Shown here piece after piece: positions 1-9,443 of a stretch of 42,730 nucleotides of DNA (within the stretch, counting starts at the first letter, position 1; each line of letters starts with the position of its first letter). The stretch is from positions 1 to 42,730 of the forward strand of contig JAADHI010000086.1 in NCBI GenBank assembly GCA_013151935.1, written 5' to 3'. The position numbers and the translations under genes are program-made. This stretch comes from Candidatus Manganitrophaceae bacterium. GTDB taxonomy: Bacteria; Nitrospirota; Nitrospiria; SBBL01; JAADHI01. Below the pieces are notes generated by a model, which worked only from the letters and a program-made list of their open reading frames with translations, made no database searches and was not told where the DNA came from.

Positions 1-362
1 AGGGTGGAGATGTGGTAATTCATAAAACCCTGCAAGGTTTGCAGGCCTTTGTCTGTTGTGGCGATGAGTTCTGGAAATCCCGCGTAGACTGCCAATTGTG
101 AAAAGGCAATGAGGAAAAATAGCCCAACACCCCAGGGTCTTCGCATCCAAAGCCCGACGGCGCCGATGGCGAATATTTGTCCGTAAATAAGACTCACGGT
201 TTTTGCGGTGGCCGTCATTTTTTCTAGTCGGACATCCCCGTAGTCGAGCAAGCCGGCAAAATGCACCCCTGCCAAACCCAGATAAGTCAGTGCGAGCACA
301 CGCAGGTAGATGCTTCCCCAAGGTGTTTCTCCTGCTTTTAATAGGGCGATGAGTTTATGCAT
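1..362 (-). CDS. Partial integral membrane protein, function unknown
   Basis: An open frame reads leftward from ATG at 362 and runs off the window, giving 120 codons without a stop. The start MHKLIALLKAG is followed by several hydrophobic stretches (around residues 20-40, 55-75 and 80-95) separated by short charged loops, so it is a multi-pass inner-membrane protein. An AGGA sequence sits about eight bases before the ATG. It is divergent from purQ and shares the 363-555 intergenic region. I do not recognise the family. The C-terminus is outside the window. Confidence 0.6.
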   Translation of the reverse strand, partial: MHKLIALLKAGETPWGSIYLRVLALTYLGLAGVHFAGLLDYGDVRLEKMTATAKTVSLIYGQIFAIGAVGLWMRRPWGVGLFFLIAFSQLAVYAGFPELIATTDKGLQTLQGFMNYHIST

Positions 363-483
363 TGTTTTTCCTGTACTGCGCTCCAAATTTTGATGGGCCA
401 CATCTTAACGAGAGCTCATCAGATTATCAATGGGAAAACGTCATCGCAAGGGATAATCATCTTTCTCATTTTGAAATTCACGC

Positions 484-511
484 TTGTTCCCGGAAATACA
501 TATGTTATACT
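484..511 (+). promoter_or_regulatory. Probable sigma-70 promoter of the pur operon
   Basis: TTGTTC (484-489) and TATACT (506-511) are separated by 16 bp, 45 bp before the purQ ATG. This is the best -35/-10 pair in the purQ upstream region. No purine-riboswitch-like fold was recognised there. Confidence 0.45.
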
Positions 512-555
512 CCCGGTTCCTGATGGTCTGGGTTTGAATTTAAGGACTGTACTTC

Positions 556-1251
556 ATGCGTTTTGGTATCGTTGTTTTTCCCGGTTCTAACTGTGATTTT
601 GATTGCAAGTATGTGACAGGCGACGTCTTGGGAGAGCCGACAACCTTTATTTGGCATCGTGAAACGAAGCTGCCTGAAATTGATGTGCTCATCATTCCGG
701 GTGGATTTTCTTACGGCGATTACCTGCGCGCGGGGGCCATCGCCCGTTTTTCACCCATTATGGACGCTGTGATTGATTTTGCGGAAAAAGGCAATCCCGT
801 TGTGGGGATTTGCAACGGTTTTCAAGTTCTGACTGAAGCGGGCTTGCTTCCAGGTGCGCTCCTGCAAAACAACTCCACAAAATTTATTTGTCAGTGGTCT
901 TCGCTGCGCGTCGAATCGAATCAAACACAATTTACGCACTTGTATCAGCCGGAGGAGTTGATTGATTTACCCATTGCACATATGGATGGCAACTATTATC
1001 TGGATGCGGACGCTGCGACCGAATTAGAAAAAAATGACCAGATTGTTTTCCGTTATGTCTCAAAAACGGGTGAGACTACGGCTTCGGCGAATCCAAATGG
1101 CTCGGTGAATCACATTGCAGGCATTTGCAACAAAGCGGGCAATGTTTTGGGCATGATGCCGCACCCAGAACGGGCTTCCGATGCGGTTTTAGGCGGTATC
1201 GACGGTATCCGACTTTTTAAATCACTTCAAAGTCCCTGGGGGAAATCATGA
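556..1251 (+). CDS. purQ: Phosphoribosylformylglycinamidine synthase subunit PurQ
   Basis: Glutaminase subunit of FGAM synthase (step four of de novo purine synthesis); it releases ammonia from glutamine for PurL. The 231 residues match the usual stand-alone PurQ length. The class I amidotransferase nucleophile is seen in GICNGFQ (Cys86), and the His/Glu pair in MPHPERA (His203, Glu205). The ATG at 556 is preceded by AAGGA about nine bases upstream and yields the canonical [14 protein letters not shown] start. The stop overlaps the purL start by four bases (ATGA), which indicates translational coupling. PurS, the third partner in this small-PurL type of enzyme, is not next to it. Confidence 0.96.
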   Translation: MRFGIVVFPGSNCDFDCKYVTGDVLGEPTTFIWHRETKLPEIDVLIIPGGFSYGDYLRAGAIARFSPIMDAVIDFAEKGNPVVGICNGFQVLTEAGLLPGALLQNNSTKFICQWSSLRVESNQTQFTHLYQPEELIDLPIAHMDGNYYLDADAATELEKNDQIVFRYVSKTGETTASANPNGSVNHIAGICNKAGNVLGMMPHPERASDAVLGGIDGIRLFKSLQSPWGKS

Positions 1252-3494
1252 GCGATTCTCGTGCAGAAGCCATCCCCTATCACACGCTCACGGATGAAGA
1301 GTACGAAAAAACGAAAAAACTCCTGAATCGTGCACCCAATGCCACGGAACTTGCGATTTTTTCGGCCATGTGGAGCGAACACTGTAGTTACAAAAGTTCA
1401 AAACGCTATCTCGCACGTTTTCCGACAAAAGGCGAACATGTCATTCACGGCCCTGGAGAAAATGCGGGCGTGGTGGATATTGGTGACGACTGGGTGGCCG
1501 TTTTTAAAATTGAGAGCCACAATCATCCTTCTTATATTGAGCCCTTTCAGGGGGCGGCAACCGGCGTCGGGGGCATACTGCGTGATATTTTTACGATGGG
1601 CGCACGCCCCGTTGCGCTGCTGAACTCCCTGCGTTTTGGGCCACTGGACATTCCCAAAAATCGTTATTTAATGGAAGAAGTCGTGGCAGGCATTGCCGGA
1701 TATGGCAATTGCATCGGAGTGCCGACCTTGGGCGGTGAGATTGTTTTTAACGAAATTTATTCCAAAAATCCCCTGGTCAATGTTTTCTGTTTAGGCATTG
1801 CCAAAAAAGATGAGATTGTAACGGCCGCTGCCGGTGGCATCGGAAACCCTGTGATTTATGTCGGTTCAAAAACAGGACGTGATGGCGTACACGGTGCGAC
1901 GATGGCCAGTGCTGAACTCAATGAAGAGACCGAAGATCGTCACACGGTGCAAGTCGGCGATCCTTTTACAGAAAAACGACTGGTCGAAGCCTGTTTGGAA
2001 TTGATTCATTCCGGCACTTTGGTGGGGATTCAGGATATGGGGGCGGCAGGTTTGACCAGTTCGGCCACGGAAATGGCGGATCGTGGTGATTGCGGGATTG
2101 AGATTGATTTGGAAAAAATTCCCTTGCGTGATGCCAGCATCACCCCTGAAGAAATTATGATTTCAGAATCTCAGGAGCGCATGCTCCTGGTCGCTAAAAA
2201 AGGATGTGAAGCCGAGGTCGCGGCGATTTTTGAACGCTGGGATTTGGATGTTGCGGCAATCGGGTTTGTGACCGATGATCACATTTTTCGGGTGAAAAAG
2301 GGCAATACGCTCGTCGCAGAAATTCCGGTCAAGGCTTTAACTGCTGAAGCTCCGCTTTATGATCGACCCGTGAAGGCGCCTGCTTTTCAAGACCTGCTTC
2401 TGGGTTTACAGGAAGAGGCCATTGTCGAACCGCGTTCTTATTCAGAGACATTGTTGACGCTCTTAGGTTCTCCCAACTTTGCCAGTAAGAAGTGGGTGTA
2501 TCAGCAATACGATCATATGATTCAGAACAATACCGTCATTCCTCCGGGTCAAGGCGCGGCAATGATTCGTCTGAAAGGCACAAACAAAGCCCTTGCGATG
2601 ACGACGGATGGCAACAGCACTTACGCCTTGTTACATCCCTACTTTGGGGGTGCGATTGCGGTTGCGGAGGCCGCACGCAATTTGGCCTGTGTGGGTGCGA
2701 AACCCATTGGTTTGACCAATTGCCTCAATTTTGGCAATCCAGAACGCCCCGAAACCATGTGGTCTTTTGGTCTGGCGGTTGAAGGGATGGCAGATGCCTG
2801 TGAACGGCTTGAAATTCCTGTGGTGAGTGGCAATGTGAGTCTTTACAACGAAACTTTGGGCATGGGTATTTATCCGACCCCTGTGGTGGGGATGGTGGGT
2901 TTAGTGGATTCTGCTGCGCTCATTGAGACCCCATTGACGCCCGGTTTTAAAGCGCCCGGCGAAAAGATTGTTTTAATTGGCGATACCCGTGAAGAATTGG
3001 GGGGTACGGCTTATCTTAAAATCATTCATGCGCAAGAGCGTGGGTATCCGCCCAATGTCGATTTTGGGAAAGAAAAAAGTGTCCATGCTGTTGTCGTCGC
3101 AGCCGCAGAGGCTGGACTATTGCGCTCCGCTCAAGATTGCGCTGAGGGCGGATTACTGGTGGCTTTGGCCGAATGTTGTCTCTTGTCGCCCTCTGATGTG
3201 GGTGCTAAGCTTGAGATCGAACCGCCGTCTATTCGTATGGATGGTTTTTTGTTTGGTGAGTCTCAATCCAGGATTGTTGTCTCGGTAAAAACGGAAGATC
3301 TTGTGCAACTTGAGACCCTGATTGCGGAAGAGGGGCTTTCCTCAACGCTGCTTGGTGAGACGGGCACAGCTTCTTTAGTGCTTTCAGTCAAGGGCCGTAC
3401 GCGTCCTCTGGTTTCTGTCTCTCTTGAAGCAATGAAAGATGTTTATGAGAATGGTATCGCGTGTTATTTTGAAGATCACAGAAAAAACACCTAA
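1248..3494 (+). CDS. purL: Phosphoribosylformylglycinamidine synthase subunit PurL
   Basis: ATP-dependent synthetase subunit of FGAM synthase, converting FGAR to FGAM with ammonia supplied by PurQ. At 748 residues it is the small PurL type, which needs separate PurQ and PurS. The conserved [12 protein letters not shown] (about residues 41-52) and the nucleotide/metal-binding [18 protein letters not shown] (about 89-106) are intact, as is the second ATP-grasp-like AIRS half with GNVSLYNE. It overlaps purQ by four bases and is followed 14 bases later by purF, consistent with one purine operon. Confidence 0.97.
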   Translation: MSDSRAEAIPYHTLTDEEYEKTKKLLNRAPNATELAIFSAMWSEHCSYKSSKRYLARFPTKGEHVIHGPGENAGVVDIGDDWVAVFKIESHNHPSYIEPFQGAATGVGGILRDIFTMGARPVALLNSLRFGPLDIPKNRYLMEEVVAGIAGYGNCIGVPTLGGEIVFNEIYSKNPLVNVFCLGIAKKDEIVTAAAGGIGNPVIYVGSKTGRDGVHGATMASAELNEETEDRHTVQVGDPFTEKRLVEACLELIHSGTLVGIQDMGAAGLTSSATEMADRGDCGIEIDLEKIPLRDASITPEEIMISESQERMLLVAKKGCEAEVAAIFERWDLDVAAIGFVTDDHIFRVKKGNTLVAEIPVKALTAEAPLYDRPVKAPAFQDLLLGLQEEAIVEPRSYSETLLTLLGSPNFASKKWVYQQYDHMIQNNTVIPPGQGAAMIRLKGTNKALAMTTDGNSTYALLHPYFGGAIAVAEAARNLACVGAKPIGLTNCLNFGNPERPETMWSFGLAVEGMADACERLEIPVVSGNVSLYNETLGMGIYPTPVVGMVGLVDSAALIETPLTPGFKAPGEKIVLIGDTREELGGTAYLKIIHAQERGYPPNVDFGKEKSVHAVVVAAAEAGLLRSAQDCAEGGLLVALAECCLLSPSDVGAKLEIEPPSIRMDGFLFGESQSRIVVSVKTEDLVQLETLIAEEGLSSTLLGETGTASLVLSVKGRTRPLVSVSLEAMKDVYENGIACYFEDHRKNT

Positions 3495-3508
3495 GATTTT
3501 AATATCCC

Positions 3509-4957
3509 ATGATTAAAGAACCTTTTGACCAAATGCACGAAGAGTGCGGTATCTTCGGGGTTTACGGTCATCCCGAAGCGGCCAATTTGACCTACCTCGG
3601 TCTCTATGCCTTACAGCATCGCGGTCAAGAGGCGAGTGGCATTGTGACCTTCGATGGTCAGACCTTTCACGAGGAAAAGGGTACGGGCCTTGTCTCGGAT
3701 ATTTTTTCCCAGGAACGACTCAGTCGTCTCAAGGGTTCTGCGGCGATTGGACATAATCGCTACTCTACGGCAGGCGGTAGTCGACTTGAAAATGTCCAGC
3801 CCATCCGGGTGAATTATGCCTTAGGCACACTTGCGATGGTCCATAACGGTAACTTGATCAATGCCGATTTTCTTCGAGATGAGTTGGAGGCCTACGGCGC
3901 CATTTTTCAGTCCTCAATGGACAGTGAAGTGATTGTTCATCTCATTGCCCACTCTCGGCAAAAGCGCTTGAGTGAACGTATCGTAGAAAGTCTTTCACGG
4001 GTACGTGGTGCATATTCCCTCATTTTTTTGTCGGAGGAAGGTATGATCGGTGTGCGGGATCCTTATGGGGTGCGTCCACTTTCACTGGGAAAGATGAACG
4101 ATGGGGGTTATGTCCTTGCTTCTGAAACCTGTACCTTTGATTTGATTGAGGCTGAGTTTGTTCGAGACATTGAACCGGGTGAAGTGGTGCAAATTACTGA
4201 GAAGGGCATTACTTCCTTTAGTCCTTTTTTACCGACAGAAGCGGCGCATTGTGTCTTTGAATATGTCTATTTTTCGCGCCCCGATAGCAATGTTTTTGGT
4301 CGAAATGTCTATGAAATTAGAAAGCGCTTGGGGAAAGAGTTGTTGCAGGAAAGTGCAGTGGATGCGGATTTGGTGATTCCTGTTCCAGATTCTGGTGTTC
4401 CAGCGGCTTTGGGTTATGCCGAAGCCTCAAAATTACCTTACGATACCGGTTTGATTCGAAACCACTACGTAGGGCGGACTTTTATTGAACCTCAGCAGAG
4501 TATTCGGCATTTTGGTGTGAAAATTAAACTCAATGCCATTCGTGGTTTGTTGGAAGGGAAACGTGTCATTGTTGTGGATGATTCCCTTGTGCGTGGCACG
4601 ACCAGTCGTAAAATTGTAAAAATGATTCGTGCGGCAGGCGCAAAAGAAATCCATGTCCGTATCAGTTCCCCGCCCATTGTCTCCCCCTGCTTTTATGGCA
4701 TTGATACACCCACACGGCATGAGTTGGTCGCGGCCAGTCACAGTGTTGAAGAAATCAGAAAATATATCACCGCCGATAGCCTGAGCTATCTTTCAAATGA
4801 AGGGATGTTTCGTGCCGTTTACAACAGGCCCTTAGGGGAGAACACCGATTTTTGCACCGCCTGTTTTTCCGAGAAATACCCCATTCCATTTACAGGCGCC
4901 GAAATCAGGCAACTGGGTCTTTTTTCAGAGAATGTACCCTCTTCTGAAGAGGCTTAG
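3509..4957 (+). CDS. purF: Amidophosphoribosyltransferase PurF
   Basis: Catalyses the first committed step of purine synthesis, PRPP plus glutamine to phosphoribosylamine. It has an N-terminal class II glutaminase domain whose nucleophile is Cys13 in [10 protein letters not shown], so the first 12 residues are probably a propeptide. The C-terminal phosphoribosyltransferase domain carries the PRPP loop [13 protein letters not shown] near residue 355. Four cysteines (248, 394, 449, 452) occur at the positions that ligate a 4Fe-4S cluster in the Bacillus-type enzyme, so this is the oxygen-sensitive iron-sulfur form by inference. Last gene of the pur block; no clear terminator follows. Confidence 0.96.
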   Translation: MIKEPFDQMHEECGIFGVYGHPEAANLTYLGLYALQHRGQEASGIVTFDGQTFHEEKGTGLVSDIFSQERLSRLKGSAAIGHNRYSTAGGSRLENVQPIRVNYALGTLAMVHNGNLINADFLRDELEAYGAIFQSSMDSEVIVHLIAHSRQKRLSERIVESLSRVRGAYSLIFLSEEGMIGVRDPYGVRPLSLGKMNDGGYVLASETCTFDLIEAEFVRDIEPGEVVQITEKGITSFSPFLPTEAAHCVFEYVYFSRPDSNVFGRNVYEIRKRLGKELLQESAVDADLVIPVPDSGVPAALGYAEASKLPYDTGLIRNHYVGRTFIEPQQSIRHFGVKIKLNAIRGLLEGKRVIVVDDSLVRGTTSRKIVKMIRAAGAKEIHVRISSPPIVSPCFYGIDTPTRHELVAASHSVEEIRKYITADSLSYLSNEGMFRAVYNRPLGENTDFCTACFSEKYPIPFTGAEIRQLGLFSENVPSSEEA

Positions 4958-5040
4958 TTGTTTAATTGTTGAGTCCCATAGACTTCTGGATTTATGATCG
5001 GCGTCTTTATGCAGTGATTGCTCTGGTCCATTCGTAAAAT

Positions 5041-5697
5041 TTACTGAATGATTCTTGAAATCGAACTATTGTAAAGCAGGCCCGCCTCTCTCTGTTCAAA
5101 TAGACCATAAGCAAAGATTTCAAATAGAAATGCCGCTTGATAGCCATAGGCCCCATTTGGTGTTTTATCGCAAGCCAATTCCCCTTGAAGATCCTGTTTC
5201 GGCTGTCCAGCGGAAACAAAAGGAAAGCCTTCGGGACATTTACTGTGTTTGAAGCCGTGTTTGTCTGAGTGACGGGCCTCATGGACAAGTAGATAGAGCC
5301 GTTCTAAATTACTTAGTTCGGTAAAAAAGAGATCTCCGATAATGAGTGTGCCTTTGTTTTGATTGACTGCGACGGTCCAGGGGTTTCCGTATGTGATATT
5401 TGAAAAGCGACGGAGTACCCAAGCCGAAAGTGGCTCCCCATGAAAGGAAAAGCCAAAGAGGTGTTCAAATTGGCTCAAGCGTCGATAGCGTACTTCTTTT
5501 ATTTCCAGTGGCCCTGGTATCAGTGATTTGAGTTGAGCGATTGTTCTCTCAAGTTGATGCCGCTGAATCTCAGAAAAACCAGAAATTTCAAGCCGGTGTT
5601 CATCAAAAATAATTTTTTGTGTCTCTTTTATTTGAACGCATGAAAGTAATAGCAGGGAAAAAAGGTAGACTGTGGTTTTGATTTTTACTGGGTTCAT
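5041..5697 (-). CDS. Putative lipoprotein with HExxH zincin motif
   Basis: Starting at ATG 5697 gives 218 residues with an N-terminal signal MNPVKIKTTVYLFSLLLLSC, whose LLSC is a plausible lipobox (Cys20). A longer in-frame start at 5760 would put about 20 non-signal residues in front and overlap the preceding gene, so I prefer 5697. Residues 139-143 are HEARH in the context LLVHEARHSDKHG, an HExxH metallopeptidase-like signature followed by another His. The remaining chain is not recognised. It follows the DUF4105 gene by about 30 bases and probably shares its transcript. Metallopeptidase activity is inference from the motif alone. Confidence 0.7.
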   Translation of the reverse strand: MNPVKIKTTVYLFSLLLLSCVQIKETQKIIFDEHRLEISGFSEIQRHQLERTIAQLKSLIPGPLEIKEVRYRRLSQFEHLFGFSFHGEPLSAWVLRRFSNITYGNPWTVAVNQNKGTLIIGDLFFTELSNLERLYLLVHEARHSDKHGFKHSKCPEGFPFVSAGQPKQDLQGELACDKTPNGAYGYQAAFLFEIFAYGLFEQREAGLLYNSSISRIIQ

Positions 5698-5729
5698 TCT
5701 GTTGGGTCTTAATTGGGATGGAGAGCGTT

Positions 5730-6425
5730 CTAAAAATAAGCGTTCAAGGAAAAGAGCCAAGTCTCCTTGTCTTCAATACGATTGAGTTCCAGTCTTAAAT
5801 CTACATTTTGGGAAAGCGCGTAACGCTGATTGATTTCAAGTGTGTAGTAGTTTGAATCATGACCCAGTGGAAAATCGAGATAATTTGCAAGGGCTTGAAT
5901 ACGCCAATCATCTGTCAGATCATGAAAAAAGCCGATTGTTCCGCCGCCGCCTGCGCGGTAGTCGCTTTCCAAATTATTGGAGAGTTCGAGTTCAATATCA
6001 AGCAGGGAGTAGAGCGTAAAGGGTGAAAAATAAGTGGGTTTGTAAGTTAATCCAAAACCGTAGGCAGTCTTAAAAGTGTTACAGAAATTGCAGTCGAAAT
6101 CCTTGATCGTATCGATCCCGATATTAAATTGCCACGATTTCTTTTTAAAGAGAGAATCGTAGGGTGTAAGTGAAATGATGTCGATGAGTTGAAGTTTGTC
6201 GAGTTTGAATTGATCAATGTCGTGATAATAACGTGCGGTGACATCCAGAAATAGAATCTGCGAACCCTTTCCAAAACCAATGTCTTTTGCAAGGAGATCG
6301 TGATACGCAGGTCGGTAGGCGATTTCTTCAAAACTTTCCCCATCAAACGCACCGACTCCTGAGCCGGTCGCTGCCATGACCGAGTTCGGGCCGTGTTGAA
6401 AATTCGGTCTGCGTGTTGTCATCAC
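5730..6425 (-). CDS. DUF4105 protein, C-terminal part after a frameshift
   Basis: This frame carries the continuation of the DUF4105 gene. GVGAFDGESFEEIAYRPAYH matches the segment that follows GHGSDRL in DUF4105 proteins, and the C-terminus is a run of alternating beta strands ending in FSLNAYF, as in an outer-membrane barrel. The true coding region here begins near 6360; residues encoded between 6425 and 6360 are shadow sequence. Switching from the upstream frame at CTC/AGGA requires removal of a single base around 6360. Either the gene is recently broken or the base is a sequencing error. The family is envelope-located and has no settled function. Confidence 0.7.
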   Translation of the reverse strand: MMTTRRPNFQHGPNSVMAATGSGVGAFDGESFEEIAYRPAYHDLLAKDIGFGKGSQILFLDVTARYYHDIDQFKLDKLQLIDIISLTPYDSLFKKKSWQFNIGIDTIKDFDCNFCNTFKTAYGFGLTYKPTYFSPFTLYSLLDIELELSNNLESDYRAGGGGTIGFFHDLTDDWRIQALANYLDFPLGHDSNYYTLEINQRYALSQNVDLRLELNRIEDKETWLFSLNAYF

Positions 6426-7677
6426 GTTTGTACCGGAGTTTGCTGCGAGCCAATAGAACGGGACGATTGTTGACTGCGATGTTGGGGGCTTCTTCTTTTT
6501 TGCTTTTCATATTTTGATATTGGGCATAGTCCAGAAAAGTATCTAGAATGAGTGCTTTTTCCGGGATATCTAGTTTTTGAAATGAACTCTTTTCAATGGA
6601 CTGAGGATCACGGACAATCTGTTGGAATATATTTTCCTGATGTTTTGAAAATTGCTGCCTTTTATGGGACATTTGGCTTAAAAGAGAAGGGCGGTAGATT
6701 TTATCTGAGATGAGATCATCGTAAGGCGTTAATGCCTTAACCGTATCGGAGGGAATGACGTGGAACCAAAACTGATCGGTGAGATGAAGTTCGGGGTTTG
6801 CCACTTCAAGCAAGGATAAGATGTGATACGAACAGTTTTCCTGAAAATAATAGTAGTCAAAATAATTCCCGCCCAATTCCCAGAGATGACGCAAGAAGGT
6901 ATCCATTTGATCTTGGGTGAAGTCCAGTTCATATTCCCATAAGTCTCGACTCTCCATATTGCTGTAAGTCTGTACTTTTGTGTAATAAGGGAAGAGTGAA
7001 AACTCTCCGTGAAATAGGCCAAAAAGTCCCTTGAAAACATATAAAAAGGAATTGTTCGTATCGAGTGTGGCCGCGTAGTTCACACCGTAATTGAGTAGTT
7101 TCTGGTCGAGTCCATCCCGCTTTGTATCAATTCGCAATAAGGTATGCCCAAACATGGATGCGGGGTTGTTCATGTAAAAGGAGGAAAAAACGAGGGTGAT
7201 GGATTTTGGGTTTAGGCGCTTGAGCCAGTCTTCTAGACGAGGACAGTCTTGTTCGGTTAGTTGTGAAGGATCAAAGGAGAGTTTACGTTTTAGCCACTTG
7301 TAACGTGCGGGAAAAATACATTGGGGATGTTCTCTTTCTTCCTTGAGGCCCGTCATGGAAGTAAAAAAAGTTTGCAAAGTCGCAGCGAGTTCGGCTTCTG
7401 GATTCTTTTTTCCATCGGCTGCATTGTAAAAATCTGGGCCATCTTCTTGACCCAATATACGACCAAACAAGTCTTTTTTATAGTGTAAGAGAAGTTGCCA
7501 GTTTCTTGTTTGTGCCAGCTTTTTTTCTTTGGCCTGTTGAATCAATGTTTTGGCGTAATTTTCTTGGGGCGTCATGGCGTAAAGCGGGGTGTGAAGCAAC
7601 AAAATAAGAAGGAGTATTTTCGTGGTGAGAAAAGCGGAGTAAATAGTCCCTCGTTTACAATATCGCAGAGAAAGCAT
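6343..7677 (-). CDS. DUF4105 family envelope protein, N-terminal part
   Basis: Major part of a DUF4105 (Lnb-N-like periplasmic) protein. An N-terminal signal peptide (LLLILLLHTPLYA) is followed by the characteristic segments SITLVFSSFYMNNPASMFGH, LLRIDTK, NYGVNYAA, GLFGLFHGEFSLFPYYTKV and FFQENCSYHILSLLE-like text (here YYFQENCSYHILS). I choose ATG 7677; an upstream TTG at 7716 is also open but adds charged residues ahead of the signal. The frame ends in a premature stop just after GHGSDRL, and the remainder continues in the frame of 5730-6425. It lies downstream of two DUF3015 genes in one minus-strand operon. Confidence 0.75.
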   Translation of the reverse strand: MLSLRYCKRGTIYSAFLTTKILLLILLLHTPLYAMTPQENYAKTLIQQAKEKKLAQTRNWQLLLHYKKDLFGRILGQEDGPDFYNAADGKKNPEAELAATLQTFFTSMTGLKEEREHPQCIFPARYKWLKRKLSFDPSQLTEQDCPRLEDWLKRLNPKSITLVFSSFYMNNPASMFGHTLLRIDTKRDGLDQKLLNYGVNYAATLDTNNSFLYVFKGLFGLFHGEFSLFPYYTKVQTYSNMESRDLWEYELDFTQDQMDTFLRHLWELGGNYFDYYYFQENCSYHILSLLEVANPELHLTDQFWFHVIPSDTVKALTPYDDLISDKIYRPSLLSQMSHKRQQFSKHQENIFQQIVRDPQSIEKSSFQKLDIPEKALILDTFLDYAQYQNMKSKKEEAPNIAVNNRPVLLARSKLRYKRDDNTQTEFSTRPELGHGSDRLRSRCV

Positions 7678-7718
7678 TTTTTGGCGAAGGATTCGTGGGA
7701 AGCGATGGATGTACAACT

Positions 7719-7904
7719 TTAGATAGGCTCTTGTGGCGTCATTGTTTCTAGGATTTTAAATAAGCTAAAACCATTTTCCGGAAGTAAAAATTGTGTCTTC
7801 TGCGCTTCAATTCTTTCAAAGAACAGATCTTGTGAATGAGAAAAGCTGAAATTTTTATGATATGCCAACAAGTAGCACACTTCCCCTAAGGCAGCTTGGG
7901 TCAT
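7719..7904 (-). CDS. Doubtful small ORF between DUF3015 and DUF4105 genes
   Basis: A frame that stops at 7719, 40 bases before the preferred DUF4105 start, stays open across the 270-base gap after the DUF3015 stop. From ATG 7904 it gives 61 residues beginning MTQAALGEVCYLLAYH. Composition looks protein-like, but there is no good ribosome site and no family is recognised. The same frame runs back antiparallel through the DUF3015 gene, where it is certainly shadow. It may be a real small protein, a decayed gene end, or chance. Confidence 0.3.
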   Translation of the reverse strand: MTQAALGEVCYLLAYHKNFSFSHSQDLFFERIEAQKTQFLLPENGFSLFKILETMTPQEPI

Positions 7905-7989
7905 AGTATAGAAAAAAGGGAGACTCAATCGACTCAGGCCAATATGCCGGAATCGATCAAATCCCCCCTGATTTAAAAATGAAATAAAA

Positions 7990-8475
7990 CTATTGAATAC
8001 AGGTGCTTGCAAGCTCGGGATGAGATGATATTCCCGTTCTGACCGCCTGCAACATTTCATTCGGTGTGGTCTGTGCGTTTGCAAAGATGACCGAATAACT
8101 TTCCTGGGTATACGAAGCGAACGAAGGACTTTTTTCCGTCGGGCAACCGAGTAATCCAGCCAATGTGTCCAGATGCTCCCCTTCTCCGGCAGCCATTTCT
8201 TTTTCGAGACTGTCAAAGTTGCTTGCAGCAAAGAGATCGCCTTCCCTTTCGGCAAGAATGATTCCGCTTGCATCACAATTGGAAGTCCCTGAGGTGATAC
8301 CGAATAACTGACTATAGCTTGTTCCATTTGTCGTCGCAGCAAAAATTTGAACTGGCCCCGGTGCATCTCCAAAAATGAGAGAACCCAGTCCGCAGCCTGC
8401 TTTTCCATAACCTGCAGCAAAGGCGGGTGATGAAAGTAGCATTGTTCCTAAAATTACAATAAGGTATTTTTTCAT
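7990..8475 (-). CDS. DUF3015 family secreted protein (second copy)
   Basis: A 161-residue protein with a signal peptide ending FAAGYGKAGCGLGS, the family hallmark. It also has the GITSGTSNCDASG and ETF-like mid-region and a C-terminal TTPNEMLQAVRTGI segment, all shared with its neighbour at 8526-9020. The ATG at 8475 has a perfect AGGAGG Shine-Dalgarno seven bases upstream. DUF3015 proteins are small exported proteins of unknown role, often near DUF4105 genes. Tandem duplication with the upstream gene is evident. Confidence 0.88.
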   Translation of the reverse strand: MKKYLIVILGTMLLSSPAFAAGYGKAGCGLGSLIFGDAPGPVQIFAATTNGTSYSQLFGITSGTSNCDASGIILAEREGDLFAASNFDSLEKEMAAGEGEHLDTLAGLLGCPTEKSPSFASYTQESYSVIFANAQTTPNEMLQAVRTGISSHPELASTCIQ

Positions 8476-8525
8476 AACGTCCTCCTAAACGTAGTGACTC
8501 TCGCAGCTTTTTTTAGAAGCACCTG

Positions 8526-9020
8526 CTAAATTTTTTGGCAGGATGATGCGAGTGTTGGCTCAAGCGATAATCCATCCTTCAGAGCAACCAGCATTTCAGA
8601 GGGTGTGGTTTCCCTTGTTTTGAAAATGGAAGGATAATGGGCTTGGGTAAAGGAACCAAAATGCTGAACCGTGTCGGAGGAGCAGCCCAATAGTCCAGCC
8701 AAGGTCGTCAGGTTTTCACCTTTGCCAGAGGCCATCTCTTTTGTAAGGGTCTCATAGTTATTCCCGACAAATGTTTCTTGTTCGTTTTCAGCCAAGACAA
8801 GACCATCTTCTCCGCAACCGGAAGTGCCCGATGTCATGCCAAATGTTTGATTTCCCAGAATCATGTTTAAAATGGCAGCTCCGATTTGATGAAGAACCTT
8901 ATTTTCTTTAATAAGTTCTCCTCCAAAACCGCATCCCGCGGCACCATAACCAGCGGCGAATCCATTGGGAGCAAAGGTCAGCGACAGACCCAAGACCGTC
9001 AACATTACCAATCTTTTCAT
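8526..9020 (-). CDS. DUF3015 family secreted protein (first copy)
   Basis: Signal peptide MKRLVMLTVLGLSLTFA, then AAGYGAAGCGFGGE and FGMTSGTSGCGEDG, the DUF3015 pattern, and a C-terminal TTPSEMLVALKDGL. I start at ATG 9020, because AAGGAGA lies six bases before it; the in-frame ATG at 9038 would place that Shine-Dalgarno inside the coding sequence. Conserved cysteine positions match the paralogue at 7990-8475. It is the first gene of the minus-strand envelope operon under the promoter at 9121-9149. Confidence 0.88.
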   Translation of the reverse strand: MKRLVMLTVLGLSLTFAPNGFAAGYGAAGCGFGGELIKENKVLHQIGAAILNMILGNQTFGMTSGTSGCGEDGLVLAENEQETFVGNNYETLTKEMASGKGENLTTLAGLLGCSSDTVQHFGSFTQAHYPSIFKTRETTPSEMLVALKDGLSLEPTLASSCQKI

Positions 9021-9120
9021 GGGTTTTCTCCTTTCCATGTTTGTTGGGTGACTTTAAGCTTAAAGTGGAAATTGGTGATGTTTAGAAGGGATTTTTATAG
9101 CCATACTCCCCACTCGGGGG

Positions 9121-9149
9121 ATATTATGGGATGACTCATTTGTTGTCAA
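9121..9149 (-). promoter_or_regulatory. Strong sigma-70 promoter for the DUF3015/DUF4105 operon
   Basis: On the minus strand TTGACA (9149-9144) is followed after exactly 17 bp by TAATAT (9126-9121). This is near-consensus and about 100 bases upstream of the first DUF3015 ATG. A small CCCC/GGGG hairpin (about 9103-9117) falls at the predicted transcript start. Confidence 0.7.
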
Positions 9150-9443
9150 GAAAATAAGATGAGAAAAACAGGTATTTAAGAGTCTCTTTGGGCGAAGTTG
9201 GTTTAGGATCTGAAATGTCATTTTTTACTGATGAATATTTCTAGAGAAGCCGATGAAGTTTGTTCTAGCTCCGCATATTTAAGGAACCTCAAGCTCAGCA
9301 AATCACATGTTTGATTGCTTTGAGAGGACATCCATGGTATCAAAATGTATACTGAGTCTCTTTAATTCGAGGAATTGTTGCTCATGAAATCCTGTTCTCA
9401 GGACGATATTAAACCCCAGATCAAAAATACGTTTCATTTTATC
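9150..9443. other. Intergenic region without a supported gene
   Basis: The region between the minus-strand promoter and the radical SAM start holds only short spurious frames. It is AT-rich, and a promoter for the rightward gene must lie here, but I could not single out a convincing -35/-10 pair. Confidence 0.5.

Noticed and set aside
7719-8420. Long minus-strand open frame of 233 codons
   Set aside because: Most of it lies antiphase within the DUF3015 gene at 7990-8475, which has the signal peptide, family motifs and AGGAGG site. Only the last part (7719-7904) is kept, with low confidence.
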